The notes under the pieces are model-generated. The model saw only the letters and a list, made by a program, of their open reading frames with translations. It searched no databases and was not told where the DNA came from. A stretch of DNA of 64,000 bases from Burkholderiales bacterium RIFCSPLOWO2_12_FULL_61_40 (lineage in GTDB: Bacteria; Pseudomonadota; Gammaproteobacteria; Burkholderiales; Burkholderiaceae_C): NCBI GenBank assembly GCA_001770935.1, contig MESI01000050.1, positions 1-64,000 of the forward strand. The letters are read 5' to 3'. Shown here piece after piece: positions 1-8,453 of the stretch. A program made the position numbers and the translations under genes. Within the stretch, counting starts at the first letter, position 1, and each line of letters opens with the position of its first letter.

Positions 1-51
1 ATAGCAAAAAAGTAGTTTTCAAGCTAAGGCGCCCCGCCTACAGTCGTGCCC

Positions 52-843
52 ATGCATGATTTAGCGTTTGTTTTTGCGGGTTTCTTTGTGGGCTTGGTCG
101 TCGGACTCACCGGCGTCGGGGGCGGCTCCTTGATGACCCCTATTCTGATTTTCTTCTTTGACATCAAACCTTACCTGGCCGTGGGCACCGACCTTCTTTT
201 TGCCGCCTTCACCAAAATGGGCGGGACGGTGAAACTGGCGCGGGCTAAAGTGATTGACTGGCCGGTGGTGCTGCGTCTTTGCTCGGGAAGCATTCCTGCC
301 GCCTTGATCACGCTTTACATCTTGCACCGCATGGGCCCGGCCAGCAGCACGGTCCAGGGATTCATGACCAGCACCTTGGGATTTGCGCTTTTGCTGACTG
401 CTGCCGCAACCCTGTACAAAGCCCTGCGCGGCAAGTCTGCCCCCATCAGCGTAGTCAAGGGGCAGGAAAAATTGGCGGCCAAACCCAGGCACTGGAGTTT
501 GCCCATGTTGTTTGGTGCGGTGATCGGTACGCTGGTTACGCTCACCTCGGTCGGCGCGGGTGCCATCGGCGTGACCGTGCTGATGGTCCTGTACCCGCTA
601 TTACCCCTGCCACGCATCGTGGCGGCTGACATTGCTTATGCTGTGCCTTTGACCTTGGTGGCCGGTTTGGGGCATGCATCGTTGGGGTCGGTGGACTGGC
701 CTTTGCTGGCCAGCCTGCTTGCAGGCTCCATCCCCGGCATATGGGTTGGCTCCCACCTGATGACCAAAACTCCCGAGCGCGTGATTCGCTCTTTACTCTC
801 TGTCTTGCTGGCATATGCCGGCTTCAAGCTCATCGCTCTGTAA
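52..843 (+). CDS. TauE/SafE-family sulfite/sulfonate exporter
   Basis: Inner-membrane protein of 263 residues, the normal size for TauE/SafE (DUF81) permeases, which are thought to export sulfite or organosulfur anions. The N-terminal repeat shows the family pattern GLVVGLTGVGGGSLMTP, and a related Gly-rich stretch recurs in the second half (VTLTSVGAGAIGVT), as expected for the two-fold internal repeat. About eight hydrophobic segments are visible. I chose the ATG at 52; a GTG two codons upstream (46) is the alternative. It ends 8 bases before cysI, so it is probably the first gene of the sulfur operon and may relieve sulfite build-up. The substrate is inferred from context. Confidence 0.85.
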   Translation: MHDLAFVFAGFFVGLVVGLTGVGGGSLMTPILIFFFDIKPYLAVGTDLLFAAFTKMGGTVKLARAKVIDWPVVLRLCSGSIPAALITLYILHRMGPASSTVQGFMTSTLGFALLLTAAATLYKALRGKSAPISVVKGQEKLAAKPRHWSLPMLFGAVIGTLVTLTSVGAGAIGVTVLMVLYPLLPLPRIVAADIAYAVPLTLVAGLGHASLGSVDWPLLASLLAGSIPGIWVGSHLMTKTPERVIRSLLSVLLAYAGFKLIAL

Positions 844-851
844 CCTGAAAC

Positions 852-2669
852 ATGTACCAATACACCGATTTTGATCGCCATTTTGTCAAGAACCGCGCTG
901 CCCAGTACCGCGACCAACTGCAGCGCAACCTTGCTGGCACCCTGGGTGATGCCGAGTTTCGTCCTCTGCGCCTGCAAAACGGCTGGTATATCCAGCGTTA
1001 TGCGCCCATGCTGCGGGTGTCGGTGCCGTATGGCGAGCTGTCCAGCGCGCAACTGCGGGTGTTGGCCCGAATTGCCCAGGAATTTGACCAGCCCGACCCC
1101 GAGTTGCTGCAAAAGGCCCAGGCCACACAAGACCAGTTGGGTGCCAACAAAGCACCTCCGCTGAAATTTGGCTACGGGCACTTCACCACCCGCGTGAACG
1201 TGCAGTACAACTGGATTCCCCTGACCCGGTCCGCCGACGCGATGGACCTTTTGGCCAGCGTGAACCTGCACGGTATCCAGACCAGCGGCAATTGCATTCG
1301 CAACATTGCCAGCGATGCATTGGCCGGCATTGCCGTGGACGAAGTGGCAGACCCGCGCCCGTTTTGCGAAATTCTGCGCCAGTGGGGCGCCTTGCACCCG
1401 GAATTTGCTTTTCTGCCGCGCAAGTTCAAAATTTCCGTGAGTGCCGCCACCGAAGACCGCGCCGCCCTGCACTGGTACGACGTGGGTCTGCAACTCCTGC
1501 GCTCGCCCGCCGGTGAACTCGGCTTCCGGGTGTCGGCTGGCGGCGGCATGGGGCGCACGCCCATCATTGCCACCGTGGTGCGCGAATTTCTGCCCTGGAG
1601 CCAGGTGCTGAACTACCTGGAAGCCATCATCCGCGTCTACAACCGCTATGGCCGCCGGGACAACGTCTGGAAAGCGCGTATCAAGATTTTGGTGAAAACC
1701 GAAGGTCAGCGCTATATCGACCAGGTCGAGGACGAGTACCGGCAAATTGTGGAAATCGACGGCGCGCCCCACACCATCACCCAGGCCGAACTGGACCGCA
1801 TCAGCGCCTGCTTCGTCGCTCCCACACTGGTCCCGGCTTCGGCGCCAGTGCAGGCGATTGGCGCCGACGAGCAGCAGGAATACAGCCGCTGGCTGGTCCG
1901 CAACGTCAGCGCCCACAAGAACCCGGCGCTACGCGCTGTCACCCTGTCGTTCAAGCGCCTGGGCTATGCCCCCGGTGACGCCACGGGCGACCAGTTGCGC
2001 GCCGCAGCCGATCTGGCCGATCAGTTTTCCGCAGGCGAAGCCCGTGTCACCCATGACCAAAACCTGCTGCTGCCCTGGGTGCAAGCCGGGCAGTTGCCTG
2101 CGCTGTGGCGTGCCGCGCGGGCGCTCGGTTTGGCAAAAGCCAATATTGGTTTGCTCACCGACCTGATTTCCTGCCCCGGCGGCGACTTTTGCTCACTGGC
2201 CAATGCGCGCTCCATCCCCATCGCCGCAGCCATCACCGAGCGCTACCAGGACATGGACGAGTTGTTCGACCTGGGCGAGATTGACCTGCACATCAGCGGC
2301 TGCATCAACTCCTGCGGCCACCACCACAGCGGCCACATCGGCATTTTGGGGGTGGACAAGGACGGGCGCGAGTGGTACCAGGTGTCTCTGGGCGGCTCGG
2401 ACGGCACCCACTTGAGCGGCCCGGCCACCCCCGGTAAGGTGGTGGGGCCATCCTTTGGCGCCGCTGAAGTGCCCGGCGTGGTGGAAGCCCTGCTCAACAC
2501 CTACCGCCTGCTGCGCGTGGACCAGGAGAATTTTATCGACACGCTCAAACGTGTCGGCCACGAGCCGTTCAAGGCCGCCGCCAATGCCGCACGTATTCCC
2601 AACCTGCCCCAGGACCTGGAAGGGCTGCACAAGACCCCCGGCTACGCCCGTGATGTACAGGAAGCATGA
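852..2669 (+). CDS. cysI: Sulfite (or nitrite) reductase hemoprotein, CysI type
   Basis: Siroheme and [4Fe-4S] enzyme of 605 residues that reduces sulfite to sulfide in the cytoplasm. The cluster/siroheme cysteines are visible as C441-x5-C447 (CPGGDFC) and C484-x3-C488 (GCINSCGHH), the signature of the sulfite/nitrite reductase family. The operon also holds cysH, cysD and cysN, so assimilatory sulfite reduction is the likely role; nitrite reduction cannot be ruled out from sequence. No CysJ flavoprotein is encoded nearby, so electrons must come from another donor, perhaps ferredoxin. The stop overlaps the start of the next gene, which suggests translational coupling. Confidence 0.9.
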   Translation: MYQYTDFDRHFVKNRAAQYRDQLQRNLAGTLGDAEFRPLRLQNGWYIQRYAPMLRVSVPYGELSSAQLRVLARIAQEFDQPDPELLQKAQATQDQLGANKAPPLKFGYGHFTTRVNVQYNWIPLTRSADAMDLLASVNLHGIQTSGNCIRNIASDALAGIAVDEVADPRPFCEILRQWGALHPEFAFLPRKFKISVSAATEDRAALHWYDVGLQLLRSPAGELGFRVSAGGGMGRTPIIATVVREFLPWSQVLNYLEAIIRVYNRYGRRDNVWKARIKILVKTEGQRYIDQVEDEYRQIVEIDGAPHTITQAELDRISACFVAPTLVPASAPVQAIGADEQQEYSRWLVRNVSAHKNPALRAVTLSFKRLGYAPGDATGDQLRAAADLADQFSAGEARVTHDQNLLLPWVQAGQLPALWRAARALGLAKANIGLLTDLISCPGGDFCSLANARSIPIAAAITERYQDMDELFDLGEIDLHISGCINSCGHHHSGHIGILGVDKDGREWYQVSLGGSDGTHLSGPATPGKVVGPSFGAAEVPGVVEALLNTYRLLRVDQENFIDTLKRVGHEPFKAAANAARIPNLPQDLEGLHKTPGYARDVQEA

Positions 2670-3067
2670 TGACTTTTACTATCAAATTAATAGCTGCCAG
2701 CGCCCATTCCACCAGCGTGAATGGCCAAAATGTGCTTGAACTTGCCAACGACGCCGACCCCGGCGCGCAGGTGCTGGCGGGCGTGGATCGCATTGACCTG
2801 AATTTCCCCAAGTTCACCGATGGACGCGCCTTCAGCCAGGCTTTTCTGCTGCGCCGTCGCCTGGGGTTCCAAGGTGAAATCCGCGCCACCGGCGACGTGT
2901 TGATCGACCAACTGGTGCAGATGCAGCGCATGGGATTCGACTCCGCCGTGCTGCGCGAAGACCAGAATCCAGCATTTGCGCAGGTGCAGTTTGACCGCTA
3001 CAGCAGTTTCTACCAGGGCGATGCACTCACCGTGCGGCCCGCTTTTGCGCGAGGAGCCACCGTATGA
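2666..3067 (+). CDS. DUF934 family protein of the sulfate assimilation operon
   Basis: Small soluble protein of 133 residues, recognised as DUF934, a family found next to cysI and cysH in many beta- and gammaproteobacteria and often annotated as an oxidoreductase accessory. The conserved core is visible (residues about 35-110, including the patterns GRAFSQAFLLRRR, GDVLIDQLVQM and FYQGD). The start overlaps the cysI stop (ATGATG; ATG at 2666 or 2669) and the end overlaps the cysH start. Bases 2678-2726 match the interspersed 49-bp repeat, so residues 5-17 (TIKLIAASAHSTS) look like repeat-derived sequence added just after the start codon. Biochemical role unknown. Confidence 0.8.
   Translation: MMTFTIKLIAASAHSTSVNGQNVLELANDADPGAQVLAGVDRIDLNFPKFTDGRAFSQAFLLRRRLGFQGEIRATGDVLIDQLVQMQRMGFDSAVLREDQNPAFAQVQFDRYSSFYQGDALTVRPAFARGATV
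2678..2726 (+). repeat. 49-bp interspersed repeat, copy D (partly diverged)
   Basis: This stretch aligns without gaps to the copies at 4951, 20247, 29539 (minus) and 30316. The first 37 bases match well (core AATAGCTGC), while the 3' part has diverged. It lies in frame inside the DUF934 gene and is read in the same frame as the copies in cysN and the GST gene. Confidence 0.6.
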
Positions 3068-3828
3068 GCGCCATTGACCTGCACGCCCGTCCCAGCAAGG
3101 ACTTTGCCGCCAAGCTGGCGCAAACCCAGGCCTTGCTGAAACAAGCCGCGCAGGACTACGCCACACGCATCACCCAGGCCTCCAGCCTGGGCGCGGAAGA
3201 CATGGTGATCAGCCACCTGATCAACAGCCTGCAGCTCGACATCGGCATCTTTGTGCTGGAAACCGGCCGCCTGCATGCCCAGACCCTGGAATTGCTGGAC
3301 AGCTTCAAGGCCGCCTCCCGCGCGCCTGTCACCGTGTACACCCCAGCCAACGAGTCGGTCGTGCAGTTCGTCGCCCGCGAAGGCAATGACGCCATGTTCA
3401 AAAGCATTGCCCTGCGCAAAGAGTGCTGCAACATCCGCAAAATGGAACCCCTGGCGCGTGCGCTGGAGGGCAAAGACGCCTGGATCACCGGTTTGCGCCG
3501 GGAACAGTCGGGCGCCCGCGCCGACGTGCCCTTGGTGGATAATTCGGAGCCCCGCACCAAATTCAACCCCCTGGCCAACTGGACCTGGGGCGACGTCTGG
3601 CACTACATCAGTCAAAACCAAGTGGCCTACAACCCCCTGCACGACCAGTTTTTCCCCAGCATCGGCTGCGAACCCTGCACCCGGGCCATCAGCCTGGGCG
3701 AGGATTTCCGCTCCGGCCGCTGGTGGTGGGAAGCCGAACTGGAAGGCGGCTCCGCCAAAGAATGCGGCCTGCACGTCAAAGCCACTCCACTCCCTGTTTC
3801 GTCCCTCTCTGAAAAGACTTCCGCATGA
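3064..3828 (+). CDS. cysH: Adenylyl-sulfate (APS) reductase, thioredoxin-dependent
   Basis: PAPS/APS reductase family protein of 254 residues that reduces activated sulfate to sulfite. It carries the four cysteines of the iron-sulfur type: C121-C122 (ECCNIRK) and C202-x2-C205 (CEPC), plus the C-terminal ECGLH redox cysteine. This pattern marks enzymes that use APS directly rather than PAPS, which fits the absence of a cysC APS kinase in the operon. The start overlaps the preceding stop by four bases and the end overlaps the cysD start, so the genes are coupled. Confidence 0.93.
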   Translation: MSAIDLHARPSKDFAAKLAQTQALLKQAAQDYATRITQASSLGAEDMVISHLINSLQLDIGIFVLETGRLHAQTLELLDSFKAASRAPVTVYTPANESVVQFVAREGNDAMFKSIALRKECCNIRKMEPLARALEGKDAWITGLRREQSGARADVPLVDNSEPRTKFNPLANWTWGDVWHYISQNQVAYNPLHDQFFPSIGCEPCTRAISLGEDFRSGRWWWEAELEGGSAKECGLHVKATPLPVSSLSEKTSA

Positions 3829-4769
3829 ACGCCAGAAACGACAATGTCCACGACCACGATTTACTGAAACGCCTCAGTAACCAGCACCTGGATGCACTGG
3901 AAGAAGAAACCATCTTCATCCTGCGCGAGGTGGCCGCCGCCTTTGAGCGCCCCACCCTGCTGTTCTCGGGTGGCAAAGACTCGCTGGTGATGCTCAAGTG
4001 CGCTGAAAAAGCCTTTGGCGCGGGGCGTATTCCCTACCCTTTGCTGATGATCGACACCGGCCATAACTTCCACGAAGTGACCGATTTTCGTGACTTCCGC
4101 GCCCAGGAACTGGGTGCCGAGCTGATTGTGCGCAGTGTGGAAGACTCCATGGCACGCGGCACCGTGCGCCTGGCCCACCCCGGCGAGAGCCGCAATGTGC
4201 ACCAGTCGGTCACGCTCCTGGAAGCGATTGACGAGTTCCGTTTTGACGCACTGATCGGTGGCGCCCGCCGCGACGAGGAAAAAGCCCGCGCCAAGGAGCG
4301 CATCTTCTCCCACCGCGACAGCTTCGGCCAATGGCAGCCCAAGGCCCAGCGCCCTGAGCTGTGGACCCTGTTCAACACCCGCTTGCAGCCCGGCGAACAC
4401 TTCCGCGTGTTCCCCATCTCCAACTGGACCGAGCTGGACGTGTGGCAGTACATCGAACGCGAGCAAATCGCCCTGCCATCGCTCTACTACACGCACAAAC
4501 GCGATGTGGTGGAGCGCAAGGGCCTGCTGGTGCCGGTGACCGAACTGACGCAACCCAAGGACGGCGAAGTGGTCGAGTCCCGCGACGTGCGTTTCCGCAC
4601 CGTGGGCGACATCACCTGCACCTGCCCGGTGGAAAGCCTGGCCGCCACCGCCGCCGACATCGTGATTGAAACGCTGTCGGTCGACGTGAGCGAACGCGGT
4701 GCCACCCGCATGGACGACAAGACCTCCGAAGCTTCGATGGAAAAGCGCAAGAAAGACGGGTACTTTTAA
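3825..4769 (+). CDS. cysD: Sulfate adenylyltransferase subunit 2
   Basis: ATP-pyrophosphatase-type subunit of ATP sulfurylase (314 residues, full length), which makes APS from sulfate and ATP together with the GTPase CysN. The PP-loop SGGKDS begins at residue 48. The family segments YIEREQI and LYYTHKR, and a C-terminal RKKDGYF tail, are present. The start overlaps the cysH stop (ATGA). The gene is followed by a 172-base spacer with a hairpin repeat before cysN, unusually long for this otherwise overlapping operon. Confidence 0.95.
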   Translation: MNARNDNVHDHDLLKRLSNQHLDALEEETIFILREVAAAFERPTLLFSGGKDSLVMLKCAEKAFGAGRIPYPLLMIDTGHNFHEVTDFRDFRAQELGAELIVRSVEDSMARGTVRLAHPGESRNVHQSVTLLEAIDEFRFDALIGGARRDEEKARAKERIFSHRDSFGQWQPKAQRPELWTLFNTRLQPGEHFRVFPISNWTELDVWQYIEREQIALPSLYYTHKRDVVERKGLLVPVTELTQPKDGEVVESRDVRFRTVGDITCTCPVESLAATAADIVIETLSVDVSERGATRMDDKTSEASMEKRKKDGYF

Positions 4770-4840
4770 GCACACCCCCCGGCTTGCATACAAGCACACC
4801 CCAGGCTGCGCGCACTTCGTGTCGCTTCGCCACCCCCTTG

Positions 4841-4888
4841 CAGGGGCGATACCAGCGGCCCGGCTGAGCCGGTTCCGCGGTATCCCTG
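4841..4888. repeat. Intergenic hairpin repeat between cysD and cysN
   Basis: The spacer 4770-4941 contains a short direct repeat (AAGCACACCCC at 4769 and 4791) and, at 4841-4888, an imperfect inverted repeat whose arms are approximately CAGGGGCGATACC and GGTATCCCTG with further pairing near the GC-rich loop. There is no T-run, so it is not a standard terminator. It resembles the short intergenic repeats of Comamonadaceae genomes and may modulate cysN expression. Confidence 0.5.
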
Positions 4889-4941
4889 ATTTTTGAAGGC
4901 ACTTCGGCGCGACCGAATGTTGGTTTACAAGGATTTTTGAT

Positions 4942-6312
4942 ATGACAATTGCTACAAATACAATAGCTTCTCACGCAGACTCTACGGGGGCTGCAGCCCC
5001 ATTGGACTCTGATATGGACCACCACGCCGCCCTGCGTTTCATCACCTGCGGATCGGTGGATGACGGCAAGAGCACCCTGATTGGCCGCCTGCTGGTGGAC
5101 AGCCGTTCGGTGCTGCAAGACCAGTTGGCCAATGTGTCCAAGAGCGGCGAGGCCGATCTGGCGCTGTTCACTGACGGCCTCTCGGCCGAGCGCGAGCAGG
5201 GCATCACCATCGACGTGGCCTACCGCTACTTCGCCACGCCCACGCGCAAGTTCATCATTGGCGACGCGCCGGGCCACGAGCAGTACACCCGCAACATGGT
5301 CACCGCAGCCAGCAGCGCCCATGCGGCCGTGGTGCTGGTGGATGCCACCAAACTCAAATGGCAAACCGAGGGCGCACTGGAACTTCTGCCCCAGACCCGC
5401 CGCCACTCGCTGCTGGTGAATCTGCTGCGCGTGCCCGGCATCGTCTTTGCCGTGAACAAACTCGACGCCCTGGAGCGTGAAGACCAACCCGAAACCCAGG
5501 GCCACGCGGCCCGCGCCTTTGCCAAGATTTCCGAAGCGCTGGTGACCTTTGCCGCTACGGCCGGCATCCAGGTCAGCGCTATCGTTCCGATCTCGGCACT
5601 CAAAGGCAACAACGTGGTGCAAGCCACCCCCGGCTGGTGCGGTTACAGCGGCCCCAGCCTGTTGACGTTGCTGGAGCAACTGCCGGTGACTCCGCCGGAA
5701 GTAGACGTGCCGTTTGCGTTTCCGGTGCAATGGGTGGAAAAATTCTCCGCCTCGTCGGACACCAGCCAGGGCCGCCGCATTTTCTGGGGCCGTGTAGCCA
5801 CCGGCCATGTGGTCCCCGGGCAGCGCATCTCCATCCTGCCCAGCGGCCAAACCGCCACGGTGGCGCAGGTACTTAGCCACACCCGCGTCCCCGGCAACGT
5901 GCCTGCGGGCCACAGCGCCGGCATCGTGCTGGACCGTGAAGTCGACGTGTCGCGCGGCGACTGGCTGCTGGCCCACAACGACGAACCCAGCCATTTCGAC
6001 ACCACCCGTGAAATCAAAGCCACCGTGGCCTGGATGGACGACGAGCCCTTGGTGGCCGGTCGTGTTTACTGGGCCCTGCACGGCCACCGCTGGATCAAGG
6101 CCAAGGTCAAGCGCATCGTGCACAGCCTGGACATCAACACCTTGGTCGAACACGACGCCACCCAGATTTTGCCCAACGCCATTGGCCACATCGAACTGAG
6201 TTTGCAAGAGCCGATTGCCGCCCTACCCTACAGCCGATCACGGGTATTGGGCGCACTGATTTTGGTGGATACCGCAAGCCACAAAACGTCGGGCGCACTG
6301 CTTCTGAACTGA
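4942..6312 (+). CDS. cysN: Sulfate adenylyltransferase subunit 1 (GTPase)
   Basis: Elongation-factor-like GTPase of 456 residues that drives APS formation with CysD. The G1 motif is visible at residues 37-44 (GSVDDGKS), G3 at 108 (DAPGHEQ) and G4 NKLD at 172. There is no CysC domain fused at the C-terminus. The start ATG has a fair ribosome site (AAGGA, 4929-4933). Residues 4-20 are encoded by a copy of the 49-bp repeat (4951-4999), which gives an Ala/Ser-rich N-terminal extension ahead of the usual start region near MDHHAALRF; an in-frame ATG there is a possible alternative start. Confidence 0.95.
   Translation: MTIATNTIASHADSTGAAAPLDSDMDHHAALRFITCGSVDDGKSTLIGRLLVDSRSVLQDQLANVSKSGEADLALFTDGLSAEREQGITIDVAYRYFATPTRKFIIGDAPGHEQYTRNMVTAASSAHAAVVLVDATKLKWQTEGALELLPQTRRHSLLVNLLRVPGIVFAVNKLDALEREDQPETQGHAARAFAKISEALVTFAATAGIQVSAIVPISALKGNNVVQATPGWCGYSGPSLLTLLEQLPVTPPEVDVPFAFPVQWVEKFSASSDTSQGRRIFWGRVATGHVVPGQRISILPSGQTATVAQVLSHTRVPGNVPAGHSAGIVLDREVDVSRGDWLLAHNDEPSHFDTTREIKATVAWMDDEPLVAGRVYWALHGHRWIKAKVKRIVHSLDINTLVEHDATQILPNAIGHIELSLQEPIAALPYSRSRVLGALILVDTASHKTSGALLLN
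4951..4999 (+). repeat. 49-bp interspersed repeat, copy C (inside cysN)
   Basis: Gapless match to the other copies; it contains the shared core AATAGCT and the 3' block TACGGGGGCT. It lies three codons after the cysN start and is translated in frame as ATNTIASHADSTGAAA, the same reading frame as the copies in the DUF934 and GST genes. Confidence 0.75.
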
Positions 6313-6342
6313 TTCAGCGCAAACTTAGGCGTCGCATTTGTG

Positions 6343-6360
6343 TCCCGCTTTTGGGCGGGA
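6343..6360 (+). terminator. Possible stem-loop after cysN
   Basis: The sequence TCCCGC-TTTTGG-GCGGGA can form a 6-bp GC stem 30 bases after the cysN stop. No clear T-run follows, so termination activity is uncertain. Confidence 0.35.
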
Positions 6361-6435
6361 TATCCAAAAGCCAATAAAATCAAAGGCTAAGCACTGCTTG
6401 CGCCCCCTTTTTATCATCTTTCTGCTGAATTAAAA

Positions 6436-6765
6436 ATGACCCATACCGTTACCGAAGCCTGCATCAAGTGCAAGTACACCGATTGCGTTGACGTTTGCCC
6501 CGTAGACTGCTTCCGCGAAGGCCCCAACTTTTTGACCATCGACCCGGACGAGTGCATTGACTGCGCGGTGTGCATCCCCGAGTGCCCCGTCAACGCCATC
6601 TATGCCGAAGAAGACGTGCCCAAAGACCAGCGTCATATGACGGCGCTCAACGCCGAGCTGGCCAAATTGCCCACCTGGAAAAGCATCACCAAGCGCAAGG
6701 CCTCCCTGCCCGAAGCGGAAGAGTGGAAAGACCGGACCGACAAGCTGCAATACCTGGTCCGCTAA
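6436..6765 (+). CDS. fdxA: 7Fe ferredoxin FdxA
   Basis: Small acidic electron carrier of 109 residues with one [3Fe-4S] and one [4Fe-4S] cluster. The cysteine pattern is C9, C12, C17, C21, C25 and then C40, C43, C46, C50 ([11 protein letters not shown] followed by PVNAIY), typical of the Azotobacter-type FdxA. It lies only 13 bases before the ferredoxin-NADP reductase gene, so the pair probably forms a two-gene operon passing electrons between NADPH and ferredoxin. It may serve the nearby siroheme reductase, but that is inference. Confidence 0.93.
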   Translation: MTHTVTEACIKCKYTDCVDVCPVDCFREGPNFLTIDPDECIDCAVCIPECPVNAIYAEEDVPKDQRHMTALNAELAKLPTWKSITKRKASLPEAEEWKDRTDKLQYLVR

Positions 6766-6778
6766 TTTCCTGGGCTCC

Positions 6779-7891
6779 ATGGAATTGCCATTGAACCAGG
6801 AAACCATCGTTCCTTTACCAAACCCCGGCAGCGCCATAGAGACCGACGCCGTCATCATCGGCGCGGGTCCCGTGGGCCTGTTCCAGGTGTTTGAGTTGGG
6901 GCTGCTGGAAATCAAGGTCCACGTCATTGATTCCCTGCCCCACCCCGGCGGGCAGTGCGTGGAGCTGTACCCCGACAAACCCATCTACGACATTCCTGCC
7001 GTGCCGGTGTGCACCGGGCAGGAGCTTACCGACAGCCTGTTGAAGCAAATCGCGCCCTTTGGCGCGACGTTTCATTATGGACAAGAAGTCAGTACGGTAC
7101 GCAAACAAGGCGATGGCCGCTTTTTTGTAGAGACATCCAAAGGCACGCGTTTCTTGAGCAAAACCGTGTTCATTGCCGCAGGTGTCGGGGCTTTTCAGCC
7201 CCGCACGCTCAAGGTCGCCGGACTGGATAAATTTGAAGGCAGCCAACTGTTCTACGGTGTCAAAAATCCGGCACAGTTCGCAGGCAAAAACCTGGTCATC
7301 GTGGGCGGGGGCGACTCCGCCCTGGACTGGGCCTTGAATTTTTGCGCAGCCCATGAAGACGGCAACCCGCACAAAGCCGAAAGCGTCATCCTGCTTCACC
7401 GCCGCGACGGCTTCCAGGCCGCACCCGCCACGGTGGCGCGTATGCGCGCTCTGTGCGCAGCCATGGAAATGCAATTCATCGTGGGCCAGATCACCGGCTT
7501 TGAAGAGGCCAATGAACAACTTACCGGGGTCAAGGTGACCGGGGCCGACGGCATCACCCGCGTGGTCCCTCTGGACGTGTTGCTGGTGTTTTTTGGCCTG
7601 TCGCCCAAACTCGGTCCCATTGCCCACTGGAGCCTGGATATTGAGCGCAAGCAACTGGTGGTGGATACGGAAAAGTTTTCAACCAGCGAGCCCGGCATTT
7701 TTGCCGTGGGTGACATCAACACCTACCCCGGCAAAAAGAAACTCATCCTGTGTGGCTTTCACGAATGCGCATTGGCTGCTTTTGGTGCCATGCCCATTAT
7801 TTTTCCAGAGAAAAAAGTGTTCCTGCAGTACACCACCACCAGCCCCAAGCTGCACAAGGTTCTGGGCGTGGAATCGCCCACCTTTGATTGA
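6779..7891 (+). CDS. Ferredoxin-NADP+ reductase, thioredoxin-reductase-like type
   Basis: FAD- and NADPH-binding flavoprotein of 370 residues. The FAD Rossmann motif GAGPVG is at residues 28-33, followed by PHPGGQC. The NADPH motif VGGGDS is near residue 178, and the FAD-closing motif [11 protein letters not shown] lies near 310. The two redox cysteines of true thioredoxin reductases (CxxC after the NADPH motif) are absent; [11 protein letters not shown] occupies that place, as in the bacterial FNR2 family. Pairing with fdxA supports the assignment. Confidence 0.88.
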   Translation: MELPLNQETIVPLPNPGSAIETDAVIIGAGPVGLFQVFELGLLEIKVHVIDSLPHPGGQCVELYPDKPIYDIPAVPVCTGQELTDSLLKQIAPFGATFHYGQEVSTVRKQGDGRFFVETSKGTRFLSKTVFIAAGVGAFQPRTLKVAGLDKFEGSQLFYGVKNPAQFAGKNLVIVGGGDSALDWALNFCAAHEDGNPHKAESVILLHRRDGFQAAPATVARMRALCAAMEMQFIVGQITGFEEANEQLTGVKVTGADGITRVVPLDVLLVFFGLSPKLGPIAHWSLDIERKQLVVDTEKFSTSEPGIFAVGDINTYPGKKKLILCGFHECALAAFGAMPIIFPEKKVFLQYTTTSPKLHKVLGVESPTFD

Positions 7892-7921
7892 TACGTTTTT
7901 TTAGAAAAATTGGGTTTGAAG

Positions 7922-7949
7922 TTAAGAATGAAAAAAACGACGCTATAAT
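7922..7949 (+). promoter_or_regulatory. Predicted sigma-70 promoter for tRNA-Asn
   Basis: A perfect TATAAT at 7944-7949 is preceded, with a 16-base spacer, by TTAAGA at 7922-7927. It lies about 40 bases before the tRNA 5' end, in an AT-rich patch. Confidence 0.6.
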
Positions 7950-7988
7950 TTGAGGCTTGATAGATTAGTTAACTATTAATTGATTCAT

Positions 7989-8064
7989 TCCTCAATAGCT
8001 CAGTTGGTAGAGCGCCGGACTGTTAATCCGTAGGTCCCTGGTTCGAGCCCAGGTTGAGGAGCCA
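7989..8064 (+). tRNA. tRNA-Asn (anticodon GTT)
   Basis: A full cloverleaf of 76 bases. The acceptor stem TCCTCAA (7989-7995) pairs with TTGAGGA (8054-8060), then the discriminator G and an encoded CCA (8062-8064). The anticodon GTT is at 8022-8024 within the loop CTGTTAA, and the T-loop GTTCGAGCC is present. Confidence 0.97.
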
Positions 8065-8086
8065 AGTTTAGCCTTGAAGGCATTTG

Positions 8087-8124
8087 AAACCCCACTATCG
8101 AAAACATAGCGGGGTTTTTTATTT
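8087..8124 (+). terminator. Rho-independent terminator after tRNA-Asn
   Basis: AAACCCC...CTAT pairs with ATAG..GGGGTTT around a CGAAAAC loop, followed directly by a T-rich run (TTTTTTATTTT). Confidence 0.85.
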
Positions 8125-8146
8125 TCTGACATAAAAGACGCGCCGT

Positions 8147-8425
8147 ATGACAGATCACTACGCAGCCCTTGGCCTCAGCAGCGCCGCGACGCTTGCGGAC
8201 GTAAAGAAAGCGTTCCGGCAAAAGGCGTCCCTCCACCATCCCGACCGAAATTCCGCTGCCGATGCACCCGCGCGCTTCAGGGCGGTACAGGAAGCCTATG
8301 ACGTGCTCTCCGACCCGGACAAACGCAAGGCCTACGACGACAACCGCCGCCGCAACCTGCTCGACAGTCCTATCGACACGGCGCGGGAAATCTGGCAAAA
8401 CTACTTCAATCCCTTGCTACGCTGA
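8147..8425 (+). CDS. Minimal J-domain (DnaJ-like) protein
   Basis: A 92-residue protein that is almost entirely one J-domain: the YAALGL helix start, the HPD motif at residues 31-33, and the AYDVLSDPDKRKAYD segment at about 60-74. J-domains stimulate DnaK ATPase and deliver clients. There is no G/F region, zinc domain or C-terminal substrate domain, so it should be a specialised co-chaperone. It is followed after 28 bases by three genes of unknown function in the same direction, which may be its clients or partners. Confidence 0.85.
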   Translation: MTDHYAALGLSSAATLADVKKAFRQKASLHHPDRNSAADAPARFRAVQEAYDVLSDPDKRKAYDDNRRRNLLDSPIDTAREIWQNYFNPLLR

Positions 8426-8453
8426 ACCGGCGCAACTTTAAACACGTGGTGAT

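Noticed and set aside
4612..6207. Long open frame on the minus strand opposite cysN (531 codons)
   Set aside because: It is the complement of a GC-rich gene; the protein has no recognisable domains, and cysN motifs are clear on the plus strand.
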